The notes below the pieces were generated by a model that was given only the letters and a program-made list of their open reading frames with translations, searched no databases and was not told where the DNA came from. From positions 930,001 through 994,000 of the forward strand of contig JANUWF010001491.1 in the NCBI GenBank assembly GCA_026120185.1: DNA of 64,000 nucleotides. Direction: 5' to 3'. Position 1 is the stretch's first letter. Each line of letters begins with the position of its first letter. Below, piece by piece: positions 10,141 through 21,290 of this stretch. Source of the stretch: Voacanga thouarsii. Taxonomy: Eukaryota > Streptophyta > Magnoliopsida > Gentianales > Apocynaceae. The position numbers were made by a program, and so were the translations under genes.

Positions 10141-11995
10141 TATTGGGATATATGCCCTCTTAGACTAGGTTTCTGAAGTAAAAATTGAATATTTTAATAA
10201 AAGAATTTATTCTCAGAAATTATTTGTGAATTTTCATTTTATTTGTGCACAATTACGTTTAAAAAAGACCCATTGTGTTTAAGTAAGTGGTCCATGTGAA
10301 TGGTGGTCTTTCACAGTAAGGTATGGATCACGGGTTACTTAACACATAAACATTTTATTTTTAACCAATGGATGAGAATGAGAATCTCATCATGTCTAGG
10401 TTATTGTGTTATGAATTCCAAATGGGAAATAGCTTACCATTAGCCAGTGAGTAGTCCATTCACTTAATGACATAAGCATATTTCGAAAATGTAGAACAAG
10501 ACCTGTAGTAGTGGTTTCTTAAAGTACTATATGGAAGAAACCTAGACTACTACTACTACAGCGTAGACTAGTACTCTACAACTTGAGTATGAGTTAGTGA
10601 TCTGACGAAGCTGGAAGCATGTACTTTGATATGCTTTAGTTGAGGTTCTATCGTAGGACCAATATACTTGCATATTGGGTATATGTGACTAGTTAGTTAA
10701 GACAAAGTTGTACAAGATAGTTTCTATACTATATCGTCTCTTGTGGTTGTCTGAATGATCTAAATATCTAGGGCTCTGAGAAACATGACTTGGATGTTTG
10801 CTTTAGGGTAGCTCTCTTGGAAAACGGAAACAATTCAGGAAGTCATGGATTATTGGACTAGAAGCCTAAGGATGGTAGATGTCATTAGAGAGGTGTTAGT
10901 ACATTTCTTCCTCTCAAATGCACGTCGATATGTAGAAGGGTATTTTAGTCATTTCACCTATAGGTTAGAGACATTGCTAATGTAGCATTGTCCTTGGGGC
11001 CAATATTTCCTTATGGTGATATTAGAAAATATTTAAAATGTAAAATACAACTATTTTTATGACAAGGGTATTTTGGTCATTTTAGTAGCCAAGGCGGTAT
11101 ATCTTTTGATCTACAGTATAGATCGTAAGTCCTAATTATATACAAGATAAGGAATAGGTCTTAAATTAAATTAAATTAAATTTATTTTATTTAAATAATT
11201 TGATTTAATTATTGTGATAGAATAAAATAAAGGTCCACAGAGAGAGAGAATTAATTAAATTAGTTTGGTGGGTTAATTAATTGTTCAAGGCTTTGGCCCA
11301 ATTTGAATAATTAAAGATTGACCTGGGACTAAATTAAAATTGTCTTGTTAATTGGACTGGTTTATTTGGGCTGGAAAAATTAATTATTTACTAGGCCATT
11401 TATTTGGTTCTGATTCAAATAATTAATTTGGTTCAAAAGGTTAAACTAAGAGTCCAATGGGCCAAATTAAAGTCTAGTTTTACCTGGGTTTTTTTTTTTC
11501 GGTTAATAGGAAAAAAAGAGGAGTCACATTTGTTCAATATTCAGAAATTCCTGGATATTAGCCTGGGATAAGAGTTATGGATATACTATGATGCTTTGAG
11601 GTTATTAGGTTTCATGATGGGATTGGCAGATAAGAGAAATAACGTGTGTGATATTGAAGGTAGTGCACACGGTTTTTTTTTTTTTTTCATCCTCTAAAAA
11701 GGACTCTTTTCTCTCTGAAAATTTTCCTTAGTCTTGTGAGTCTTCACTAAACGTGGATTAGGCGGGCCATATATTGGAAGATTAAGAAGAGGTTGGCATT
11801 TATGTACAAGCATAGACATAGTAGAAGGCTTGTAGGAATCGGACCTGAGGTTTCTACCACTGCACCTATCCCAGTTCCGTTAATTCCAGTGCAGCTAACC
11901 ATGAGCAAAAGAAGAGGTAAAATTTTCATGCCCGAGCCTCTATTCTTCTATTTTTCTGGACGTTTGCTGTGGTTATATTTGCTATTTACTCTTCA
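10141..11995 (+). mobile_element. Solo LTR-A inserted in Copia-N's LTR, opposite orientation
   Basis: It begins TATTGGGATATATGCCC (a changed TGTTGG start) and ends ...ACTCTTCA. It is flanked by CCAAA (10136-10140) and CTAAA (11996-12000), a 5-bp target duplication with one mismatch. The uncut relative at 38280-38300 reads straight through this point. Length is 1855 bases, close to 1859 for the copy at 54474-56332. No internal region remains, so it is a solo LTR left by recombination. Confidence 0.9.
11793..11917 (+). CDS. LTR-A exon, copy 2 (open)
   Basis: An open frame from ATG 11793 reads MAFMYKHRHSRRLVGIGPEV and continues with STTAPIPVPLIPVQL, ending in KRRG. At the end, AGAAGAG is followed by GTAAAA (11918), a splice-donor-like site in codon phase 1. 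The core SRRL.GI.PE(A/V)ST matches copies near 56050 and 40200. The frame stays open past the donor to 11999, but similarity to the other copies stops at the donor. Function unknown. It lies about 80 bases from the LTR end. Confidence 0.5.
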
Positions 11996-12000
11996 CTAAA

Positions 12001-13367
12001 CCCGGTCAAGCCATAACCAGATTGAGGCTTGACCCATGGAACTCTGGTCCAGTTTATTGGATGTAATTAATTTAATTATTCTTGGACCAATAGAAGCCCA
12101 ATAACCAAATTAATTAAATAACCCAAATGAGCTAGATTAACTCTCAAGCCTTTCCTAGTTTAGTCCAAGTTAACTTATTTATTTAGTTTGGCTCATGCCT
12201 TGAATAATTAATTAAGCAACTAAACCAAGTAATGAAAAAATTCTCTTTTTGGGCCTATATTTTATTCTAACTCAATAATTATACAAAGCTACCTAGATAA
12301 AATAAAATTGATTTTATTTAGACCAATTTGTCAACCAAAATCCTTCAGGACTTATAGGCTATTATGAGCACAAAAAAATACATCGCTTTGGTTGCTATTG
12401 AGACCAAAATACCCTTACTATATAAACATCTATATTTTTCATTTTAAATATTTTCCAATGTCTCTATAAAGAAATATTAACCCCAAGGATAATGTTGCAT
12501 TAGCAAAGTCTCCTACCTACAAGTGTAATAATAAATATACCCCTCTATAACGTTGTATATTCGGAGAGGGAGAGCGTACTAACTCCTCTGTAAATGATGT
12601 CTACCATCCTTAGATTTCTAGTCTAATGATCCATGACTGCAAGAATGTTTTTGATTTCCAAAGAAGTTACCCTAAAGCAAACATCTAAGCCATGTTCCCC
12701 AGGGCCCTGGATATTTGATCATTCGAATAGTTACAAGTGGTGATATAGCGTAGAAGCTATGCTGTACACGTTTCTTTTGACTAACTAGTCATATATACCC
12801 ATCATACAAGTATATTGGTCCTAAAATAGAACCTCAACTATAGTGTACCGAACTATTTGCTTAAAGCTTCGCCAGACCACCAATTCGTACTCAAGTTGTA
12901 TGGTATAAGTCCACACTGTAGCAGTAGTAGTTTGGGTTTCTACTATATAGTACTTTTAGAAACCACTACTATAGGTCCAGTTCTATGTATTTGAAATACA
13001 CTTATGTTATGAAGTGAGAGAACTACTCACTGGCTAAAGATAAGTTATTCTCCATTTGAAATTTATGACAAAATAACCTCACCATGATAATATTTTCGAT
13101 CTCTTTATCTGGCTAAGAACGATAGTTTATGTGTTAAGTAACTCGTGATCTATACCTTACAGTAAAAGACCTCTATTCATATGAATCTAAGACATCCATT
13201 CATATGAATCACTTAAACACAACGAGTCTTTTCTGAAAAAATCATGCACAAAAAAAAAGAAAAAGAAAAAGAAAAAGAAAACACAAACATTTAATAAGAA
13301 TAGAATTTTTATTAATTTAATCGACATTACATTAGAAATAAAGTTTTAGTGGGCATAAAATCCAACA
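12001..13367 (-). repeat. LTR-A of Copia-N, 5' part
   Basis: The minus-strand LTR starts at TGTTGGATTTTATGCCC (13367) and runs to 12001, where the solo LTR-A interrupts it. It matches 38293-39635 and 40600-42021 in the same orientation and 54474-55880 inverted. A poly-A/AAAAAG run near 13250-13280 lies within it. Confidence 0.85.
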
Positions 13368-13382
13368 ATCTCTCATTTACAC
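13368..13382 (-). other. Polypurine tract of Copia-N
   Basis: On the minus strand GTAAATGAGAGAT precedes the LTR start TGTTGG. This shows that the LTR to its left is the 3' LTR. Confidence 0.6.
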
Positions 13383-14200
13383 TCTAAGACTATATAAGTC
13401 TATAGGTGCCAACCTCTATAGTGTCTAAGTGTCTTTGAAGAATCTGTCAGCCAAAGGCTTGGTAAATGGATAAGTAAGATTATTCTTCGATGTAATCTAT
13501 TCCATGATGACTTCCTGTCTCTGAATAAATTTTAGGTTCATGTGGTACTTCTTCTCTATATGCTTTCCCTTTTTGTGGTTCTTAGGTTCTTTGAATTGCG
13601 AGACTATGCCTATGTTGTTGCAACACAACGCAATAGGCTTGTCATTTATGGCACAACTCCAAATTCTATGAGAAACTTCTAGTGCCAGACTGCTTCTTCT
13701 TTAGATGGCTTCGAAGCTGCCACATACTTAATATTGATAGTTGAATCAGTAATACAAGATTGGGTAGAAGACATATCCACTAGTGAATTTTCTTTCATCC
13801 TTATCTGCGTACAAATTTGAGCTATGTATCTTTTGGGAACCAAGTCATCTGCCCTTTAAACTAGTATATAATCTCTCGTTCCCTTGCGATACGTGAGAAT
13901 ATGCTTTACAACTTGCTAATGGACCTCACCGTAATTTGACTGGTATCTGCTAACTAAACCTACAACAAAGTAGCTATCTGGCTTAGCACACAGTATAGCT
14001 TGCAAGAGACTTCCTACAGTTGAAGCGTAAGGAATCTTACTCATCCTATCTTTTTCTTCTTGAGACTTAGGACAGTTCTTTGATGAAAGAGACAACCTAT
14101 ATCTACAAAGTATTACAGATCCCTTGCATGAGTTCATGCTAACCTAGCCAAAATCTTATCAATGTATGTGGCTTGAGATAAACCTAACATTCTCCATTTT
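13383..14200 (-). pseudogene. Copia-N RNase H region
   Basis: RNase H removes RNA from the RNA-DNA hybrid in reverse transcription. From 14137 down, an open stretch contains CPKSQEEKDRMSKIPYASTV then GSLLQAILCAKPD and GLVSRYQSNYG. This is the joint between RT and RNase H in Tork-like copia elements and closely resembles the Copia-P copy at 61880-62010. Further down are GTRDYILV, SLVDMSSTQSCITDSTINIK and YVAASKPSKE. Many stops and frame changes follow, and the end fades out just before the polypurine tract. Confidence 0.8.
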
Positions 14201-14724
14201 CTATTTCTATGAAGCTTAATGCCGAAAATATAGCTGGCTTCTTCCAAGTCGTTTACACTGAATTAACTTGATAGCCAAACCTTATTAGACAACAGTGTCC
14301 CTACATCCTTCCCAATGAGTAGAATATTATCCACATAAAGCACAAGAAAAAACCATATTTATGCTATCCAGTTTCTTGTACACACAAGGTCCATCCTTAT
14401 TTTGAGTAAAATCGTAAGACTTTACAATCTCATCAAAATGAATGTTCCATCCTCATGACATCTTCTTAAGTTGCAGATGGACGTCCTAAACTTTCACACC
14501 ATTTGTTCTTGGCCTTCAGCAAATAAGATCACCGGTTGGGATGTATAAATGTCTTCACTAAGATGGCCATTAAGAAAGGTCGTCTTGTCATCCATTTACC
14601 ATATATCGTAGTCATAATGACATGCGATGGCAAGGAGGATGCAAATGGATTTAAAAGTGGCTACCGAGAAAAAATATTTCCTCATAATCAATTCCTCATT
14701 CTGGGTTAACTCTATTTTCTCAAG
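14201..14724 (-). pseudogene. Copia-N reverse transcriptase, C-terminal part
   Basis: Minus-strand reading from 14724 gives SVATFKSICILLAIACHYDY then a DDKTTFLNGHLSEDIY block, equivalent to the usual QMDVKTAFLNG motif of copia RT. MRL/SLTILLKIRMD and KLDSINM pieces follow in shifted frames. The catalytic YVDD region near 14330 is damaged (an in-frame stop replaces part of it). The N-terminal part lies beyond the solo LTR-D at 14730-15770. Confidence 0.8.
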
Positions 14725-14729
14725 CCTAG

Positions 14730-15770
14730 TGATAGGAATCCATCCAAGTAATATGCCAAAGCTAAAGAAGGGAGATAGAACTACAAGCTACACTTCATGG
14801 CACCTTAGAAGAATCCAAGAGATGGGAGCTTACAAAGGAGGATTCAAGCAAAGCCATTCAACAAGCCAAGGAACATGAAGAGTGTGAAGAGATGGATACA
14901 AAAAAGAAGGCCCAAGAAACCTACATTTGCACAACAATTCGTGTGGTGGTTAAAAAAAGTATAAGAGGGGGTAGAAAGGACAAGAAAAAGCAAGTTGTGT
15001 GGAACCAGGACACACACTGCACTGGGTAAAGTAGAACACCTGGCGCCAGGTCCACTCTGGAAGAGTTGTTCCATTCCAACACACACCTGGCATCCAATCC
15101 ACGAGTACACCTAGCACCAGGTCCTTTCGGGCCATGTTCTGTTTTGCTGAATTTTTTCTTGTTTTGTTTTATTTTGGTTTCTAAATTAATTCTCACGACT
15201 TTTATTATGTAATAGGGATATTTTGGACCATTTAAAGGCTTAAACGGCTGAGATTTCATCTAAATTTAGTTTGGTTTAGATGCCTATATATATAGCATTA
15301 AAACATTTCAAATGTAACCTGGATATTATGAGTGAAATCAAAAGAGACTCTTTAGAGAGTTCTTTGAGGATTTTTTCATGAAGGCCAAGACCAATCTTAG
15401 GATTCCATTCCTTACCTTTGATTTGAGTCTATCAATTCTTAAGGATAGATCAAACTAACCTATCAAAATAGAGTCTTAGATTCTTGTTAATCTAAAGGTC
15501 TAGAGTAGAGGTTATCTTTGGTTGCCTATTTTATCTTTATCAGGTGTTCTTAGCACCTTAGTTGGGTTGAGGGTTCTTGGGTATGAATTACTAGACATGA
15601 GTCTCATTTCTAGAGTTCTAAGTTCTTTATTTTGGCTTACGGTCCTAGTATTTAAATTGGGTGTGTCATTTCTTCACCAAACTCACTATTTTGAGTTCTT
15701 AATTGGGTCTTTATTTTGCCCTAAATTTAGCCACGAAATTCAATAGAAAATCAACCCCAAGATCATGTCA
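14730..15770 (+). mobile_element. Solo LTR-D inserted in Copia-N reverse transcriptase
   Basis: It starts TGATAGGAATCCATCCAAG, matching the LTR-D starts at 49091 and 52383, and ends ...GATCATGTCA. The flanks are CCTAG (14725-14729) and CCTAA (15771-15775), a 5-bp target duplication with one mismatch. RT sequence of Copia-N resumes on the other side. Length is 1041 bases against 919 and 989 for the Gypsy-D LTRs. It carries CACCTGGCGCCAGG-type palindromes. Only the start and the middle align well; the last 250 bases are diverged. Confidence 0.85.
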
Positions 15771-15775
15771 CCTAA

Positions 15776-16690
15776 CTCTGAAAGTTTCCACTTCCCATCT
15801 TCACCTTTATTTCTCTTGTATACCCATTAACACCTAATGGGTTTTATCTCTTCAGCTGATAGAAGTACATAGACTTAATCTAGACTTTTATTACTTCATG
15901 TCATAGGTTTGCATCAGCATTAGCAATAGTCTCCTCGTATCTAGTAGGATCTTGTTCCTTTTGGTCAGACACTAGGTCAAAAACCTCTCTAGTCCATCTT
16001 TCTGGAACCCTAGATTCCTTCCCATTATGATGTACCTCCCTTTGTACAGGTTCTTGAGGCTGTGTCTCTTCTTGCTTAATACTTGGGTTGAAGAAGTTGA
16101 TCAGATAACTTCTCCTCGAGTTCTAACCTAGTTGAATCTTTTGTGGTTGTCCTTTGATCATCCTCCAAGTATCTAGCATTAGTACTTACCAGTACATCAT
16201 GCTCTTTTAGATGTTAAAAGTAAGCACATTTAGTTCTTTTTGGATGCACAATAAAGTAGCATAATTTTGACATTAGTTCTAACTTATCTCCCTTGATCAC
16301 TACATAAGCTAGACAATTTCATATCCTGAGATGATTCAGACTTGGCTTATGCCCAATCCATATCTCATTGGGTGTCTTAGGCACTGCTTTGAAAGGAACC
16401 AAGTTCATAATGTATGCCACTCTTTCCAATGTATATCCTTTAAAGGAAAGTGGACGAGTAGTCTGAGATATCATGCTATAGACTATTTTCATCATTGTTC
16501 TATTCCTTCCCTTAGCTACTCCATTCAGTTGGGGTGTCCACGGTACAAAGAGTTTGGATACTATCCCATAATATGCCATGTAGTCATTGAAATCCCCGAT
16601 AAGGTACTCTCCATCACGATCCAATTATAAGGTTTTGATAAGTCTACGTGTTAGACGCTCCACATCAGCCACAAGGCTAATTGGATTCAT
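15776..16690 (-). pseudogene. Copia-N integrase C-terminus and RT start
   Basis: On the minus strand an open stretch at 16624-16319 reads MDRDGEYLIGDFNDYMAYYG then FVPWTPQLNGVAKGRNRTMM and KTPNEIWIGHKPSLNHLRI. These hold the second catalytic Asp (DRDGE) and the changed QNGVxERxN motif of copia integrase; the Glu position is Lys here (VAKGRN). A linker with RVPERWTREVFDL near 16000 follows. The start of RT (GEDGKWKLSELG) reaches the LTR-D insertion. The integrase zinc finger, protease and gag are absent. Confidence 0.85.
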
Positions 16691-16699
16691 ACCAGAGGG

Positions 16700-17826
16700 T
16701 TATCAACCAGGTACTCTGGAAAATATTATTTTGCCCCAAAAATTTTTTGTCTGAAATCCTACGGGATCAGATAACCCTCTGTCCTAATCAGTTAAACGAG
16801 ATTGGTATTGTTAACATAGAGTATTTAGCAAGGACTTTGATTTTCGTACTAGCTCATATTAGAGGTTGATGACCCCAAATAACCTAGCTAGTTTTGGGGA
16901 TTGTCTTACTTCAAACAAGGAGACAGGACGTCGAGATGAGTCGTCCTGGCTAGCCATTTAGCACCTGGCAATTGCCACGTCTACGAGCGCATTTTATTTT
17001 GAGTCATCTGCTGGATACCGGGTGGGGACACTCGGTGTGTTTTACTCCTTGCCACCTTGATGTTGATTGACGTCAGGATTAGGACCCCTGGCTTATGGTG
17101 GCAAGTAAAAGATTGTGTGCTGTGGTACACAAGATATGCAGCGGTATACCTGAGCAGATGTATATTGTGGTGTACTTATTCCGGGGACGCATGGTTAAGT
17201 TTTGGAGGCTGCGGTCTCAATACAATGATACGTGGTGCCGAAGGTAAGGACTGTGGGACTTGCATGTGGATACAGGCTGACCTTCTATTGGAGAAGTACC
17301 TGTGATTTGAAAACTAGGGCAATTATTTGAAATTGATATGCAGTTTTTCAAAAATGATTGAGTTCTGAATAAACTCTTCATTAAAGAGTTTTAGAATCGT
17401 TTCCTGTGAACAAATGATATGCTATTCTATAAAATTTTTATGTACTCTGTCTTTCTGATAAAACTCTAGCACACATAGGACTCACTGGGTGATTTTTCAC
17501 TTACACGTGTCTTTCATCTTACCCTTTTGTAGGATTCGAAGTTAAGCAGACCTACGGATAGAGGACGATACCACAGTAACAACAGAATAGGTCTCGACGT
17601 TTCCTTTTTGGATAATGTACCTTATTACTAATGTTGAATGAAAATTTTCATGTATGAGATTCTTTTTATATATGTGCACGTGACTATTAGTATGGGTTGT
17701 TGTATGGATCTAGACCTTACATACCCTATTGGTTTTTCATTATAAAGACCCCTTGTCTGGGTAATTGGATGGGGCGACACCTGGTGTGGATATGCTTCCG
17801 CTATTATCTTTAGCGAGGGTGTTACA
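16700..17826 (+). repeat. Truncated LTR-C (3' third)
   Basis: The sequence from CTCTGGAAAATATTATTTTG to ...GAGGGTGTTACA matches 21480-22568 and 34370-35488. Only the last 1.1 kb of the 3.8 kb LTR is present. The left end abuts Copia-N integrase and the right end abuts the Copia-F gag, which looks like an insertion followed by a deletion. Confidence 0.9.
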
Positions 17827-18755
17827 CTCTATGTGTTAGAGTCTTTTACTCCAGCACCACCAACTTAAGTTGCTCATACTAAGGAGCATGCTATCCATAA
17901 GAAGCATAAAGTGGACAGTGACACATCATCTTGTTTGATGTTGCCATTATTAACCCCTAAACTACAAAAACAGCACGAGTATATGGATGCTTACTCAATT
18001 ATCTGACATCGTTGAGAGTTATTTGTTGCCTAAGTCATAACAAAAAGATATGAGATATCAAAATAATTATTCTGTTCAAAGATGGCTGAGGGTACTTCTA
18101 TAGCCACTCACAGGCTGAATTGAGAAGCTTGGATCTCTTACTTTTGTGATGGATAATGAATTAAGTATCGACGTAATTCTTCAATCTTTACCAAGTAGTT
18201 TTTCACAATTTATGATTAACTACCAGATGAACAAGATTAAGTCCACCATACTCGAATTGATCAATCTACTTAAAACTGCAAAGTCATCCATGACGAAAAA
18301 ATCCAATGTAGTTATGTTAGTAGAATCTTCCTCTTCTAGGAAGAAGTTTCCTAAGAAGAAGAAGAAGGCTTCTACAAAGCCCAAAGTTGGTGTGGAAAAG
18401 AAGGAAGCAGCCACCAAAGGCCCATGCCATTATTGTGGAAAGATGGGTCATTGGAGGAGTAACTGCAAAGCATACGAGGAGACCGTCGAGGAAAAGACGC
18501 AGAAGCAGAAGCTTGCGGGTACTTCTACTTCTACTTCTTATATGTTTATAATTGAGATTAAAAATGCCTTTAAAAATAAGATATGTGTATTAGACACCAG
18601 ATGTGGATCACATTTGTGCAAGAACTTGTAGGGACTAAAGGACAGTAGAAGGTTTGAGAAAAGTGACATGGACCTATGTACTACGAATAGAGTAAAGGTT
18701 GCTGCACCTATTGTGGGGGCGTATGAGCTATACCTGCCTTTAGTATTAGTTTTAG
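17827..18755 (+). pseudogene. Copia-F gag and protease fragment
   Basis: Gag packages element RNA. The reading begins mid-gene with LYVLESFTPAPP right after the truncated LTR-C. It continues with LTPKLQKQHEYMDAYS. From 18146 an open frame of 161 codons has LSIDVILQSLPSSFSQFMIN, a K-rich linker and the zinc knuckle CHYCGKMGHWRSNC at residues 94-107, fully intact (C-x2-C-x4-H-x4-C). Protease starts as VLDTRCGSHLC, with the D-T-G triad changed to D-T-R. It matches the Copia-M gag at 47353-46550, so it is the same family. The 3' LTR-C-type element Gypsy-C cuts it at 18756. Confidence 0.85.
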
Positions 18756-20419
18756 AACTACACCCCACTGTTTTACTTCTGATTGGTGATTATTTGTAAT
18801 AGGACGAGAATTTGTACTGATGTCCAAAACAAAAGTTGATCAGTGTAATGAGACGAATATTTTGGTGGAATAATATTTTGTTGGGACGCAGATATAACTA
18901 TTGAATTTATTCTACCCGTAACCTAAATTTTTGAAAAGCTATTATTATTAACAAAATAAGAATTTAAGGGTACTCTGAAAAGAGAAATTGATCAGTGCAA
19001 CAAAATGCGTGTTTTGGTGCGAATTTTGCTACCTGGGGTATCAAGGGTATTTTCGTCATTTTGACCGCGCTCTGTGACTTTGACAGCAAATTTTACCAAG
19101 TAGAGAGGGAATTGAAGAATTTAAGTGCTACCAATGGATTTAGTGGAATTTTTGAAGTTAAATAGTGAAATAAAATATTTTTCCATTACGGACACGATTT
19201 TGGTCGTTTCGAAAGAAAATAGAAAATCAAGGATAAAAATGGACATGTGGCATTGTGTGAATTGTGGATGAAAACAAGTGTTAAAATACCATTGGAGGAG
19301 TAAAATATTTGTGGGATTATTAAATTACAAAATCTTATTGAATAAGCTTAAGCATTATCCATTTAAATTAAGACCACCAATCAGAATTTAGCCTTAAAAT
19401 GGATAGCCCACAATGTAATTAATGTTGGTTGGCTTTGGATAGTAGAAGGGCGGTGGAAGGGCTATAACATAGCCAGAAATTCGTCCAAGAGAAGAACAAA
19501 AGGAAGGGGAGGAAGAAAAGAAAGGAAAAGGAAATAAAAGCTAGAAAAAAAAATACGGAAAAATGGGAAAAGTGAGAGAAGAAGAGTTCTTTGAGAAAAA
19601 GGGAAAATTGAAGCATTTTTCAACCAAAACAAGCCACAAACAAGGTAAACATTCAAGCTTCAAGAATTAAAGTTGTAGATTAAAGCATGAGGATTACTTT
19701 CACATAAATTTTGTTTGTAAATTCATGTTATTTAAGATTTTTTTTGAAGAATTCAAGTTTGTTTACGAGGTTGTGTGTGTTTTTTGTGTGTCGATTGGTG
19801 AGGAGGATTTTATGCTATGTTTTATATGGTGATTAAAGATGTTTTCATGACTATTTTATTGGTGGATCATGGCTGCAAAAGAATCATGTGAAATTGGAAG
19901 GAAAGCTAGACTAATTGTTACAGGAAAATGAATAGTTATTGTTGTTGTTTGAGAATGTTAAATTTAGTATTGGAAAATATGGTTTACTAAGCTACATATA
20001 TCTGAAAATTAGAGGTATGAAGGCTGTTTTAGTAACATTTGAGGAGGATTAAGTGATATATAAGTGTTTGGATTGAAGGAGAACAAAGGAAAACATAAAT
20101 AGTAAAATTGAGGTAAAACTATTGGAGCTGTTTTTGCAATCTTATGGTCACTTTGGTATATCATAGAGGCAAAATGGAGTTGTGGATTGAGAGTTATGTC
20201 CAAAACAAAATCATGTGTTAAAGCTGTAAAATTCTAGAATTTTGCTTGGAACATGGTTGAATTTAAGAATGATTAATTGTGTGATTTCGGATGAAAGAAT
20301 TGGGGAAATATTAAGTGAATCCCTTGTTTATGAAGGGAGAAAGGATGTGGAACTAGGAAAATAAAAGAATCAATCAAACAACGGAAAAACAACGTGAACA
20401 AAAGTTGAACGTTTTCCTT

Positions 20420-20510
20420 AACCGTCAGCCCCGTCGGCAAACCATCAGGCAAGTTGGCTAGACAGTAGGTACCCGTTGGGCACGTCGACTAACCGTCGGG
20501 TATTTTTTAG
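20420..20510 (+). repeat. GC-rich ACCGTCGGC-like repeat in 5' LTR-C
   Basis: Variants of AACCGTCGGC and CGTCGGCT recur every 8-20 bases. The matching patch in the 3' LTR is 33276-33396. There many CG steps read TG or CA, the usual result of methylated cytosine decay. Confidence 0.55.
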
Positions 20511-20919
20511 TCAAACACGATTTGATCAGAAAATGATGTTTGGTGTAGGTTTGTCAATAAACGACCAACAAAACGTTGAAAATGGTGGAAACGATGGTTG
20601 AATGGGCGTAAACAGAAATAGTTTAGTTAGGACACGGGGTAAGTCCCTTTGATTTCTAAAACCTTTTGAAAGCTAGTGTGTTTCACTTTTCCATGAAATG
20701 CTATGTTTTATACCATTTTGGAAATCCCTGAATACGTTTAAGGTTTATCTGGGCAAGAACTATTTTATACCGTTTTGGGCTGATTGAACATCATAATTGG
20801 CTAGAAAGCCTTAGTGGATGATTAAAGTATGAATTTTGTGAATTTAGTCCTTTTTGGATTAAATATTTGGGATTTTTAGAAAATAGTAAACTTTAGAATC
20901 AAGTATTCATAAATTGATC

Positions 20920-21290
20920 GGAATGCCCTTATTGGAATATTTTATGGAAATTTGTTGGAAAGTTTGAATTTAATCCTCTTTTTGGATTAGAATTCTGGAT
21001 TTCTTGAAATGAATTCCTTTTGGAATCGGGTATTTGGACAATGATCCAAATGTCCTTATTGGAATGTTTTATGAAAACCTTTGGAATCGGGTATTCGGTA
21101 AATGACCGAAATATCCTTATTGGAACTCTTGTGAATATATTTTTCAAATTGGATAAGGGTAAAATGACCCGAATACCCTCAGAAAGTCATTTGGAATCGG
21201 GTATATTGGTAAAATGACCTGAATACCCTTGGAAATGACTTTTGTGATCAAGTACGGGGGAAATGACCCGGATACTCTTGGAAATATGTT
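20920..21290 (+). repeat. Array of hairpin-forming units in 5' LTR-C
   Basis: About five units of 40-70 bases each start near GGAATCGGGTAT and carry a reverse complement a few bases on (…ATGACCCGAATACCC). The unit at 21028-21055 pairs over 11 positions around a 6-base loop, and the unit at 21089-21116 pairs over 11 positions with one bulge. The 3' LTR holds the same array at 33900-34165. Confidence 0.65.

Larger units (their letters stand above)
9523..16690 (-). mobile_element. Copia-N: minus-strand Ty1/copia element with nested insertions
   Basis: Integrase C-terminus, reverse transcriptase and RNase H run from 16690 down to about 13380. A purine-rich tract and a 3' LTR of family A follow (13367 down to about 9523). 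The 5' LTR, gag, protease and integrase core are missing; the left-over pol abuts a truncated gypsy LTR at about 16700. Two later insertions cut the element: a solo LTR-A at 10141-11995 and a solo LTR-D at 14730-15770. Confidence 0.85.

Noticed and set aside
14844..15259. Overlapping minus-strand open frames
   Set aside because: They lie in a solo LTR-D and reflect palindromic GGCGCC repeats; no homology or motif supports them.
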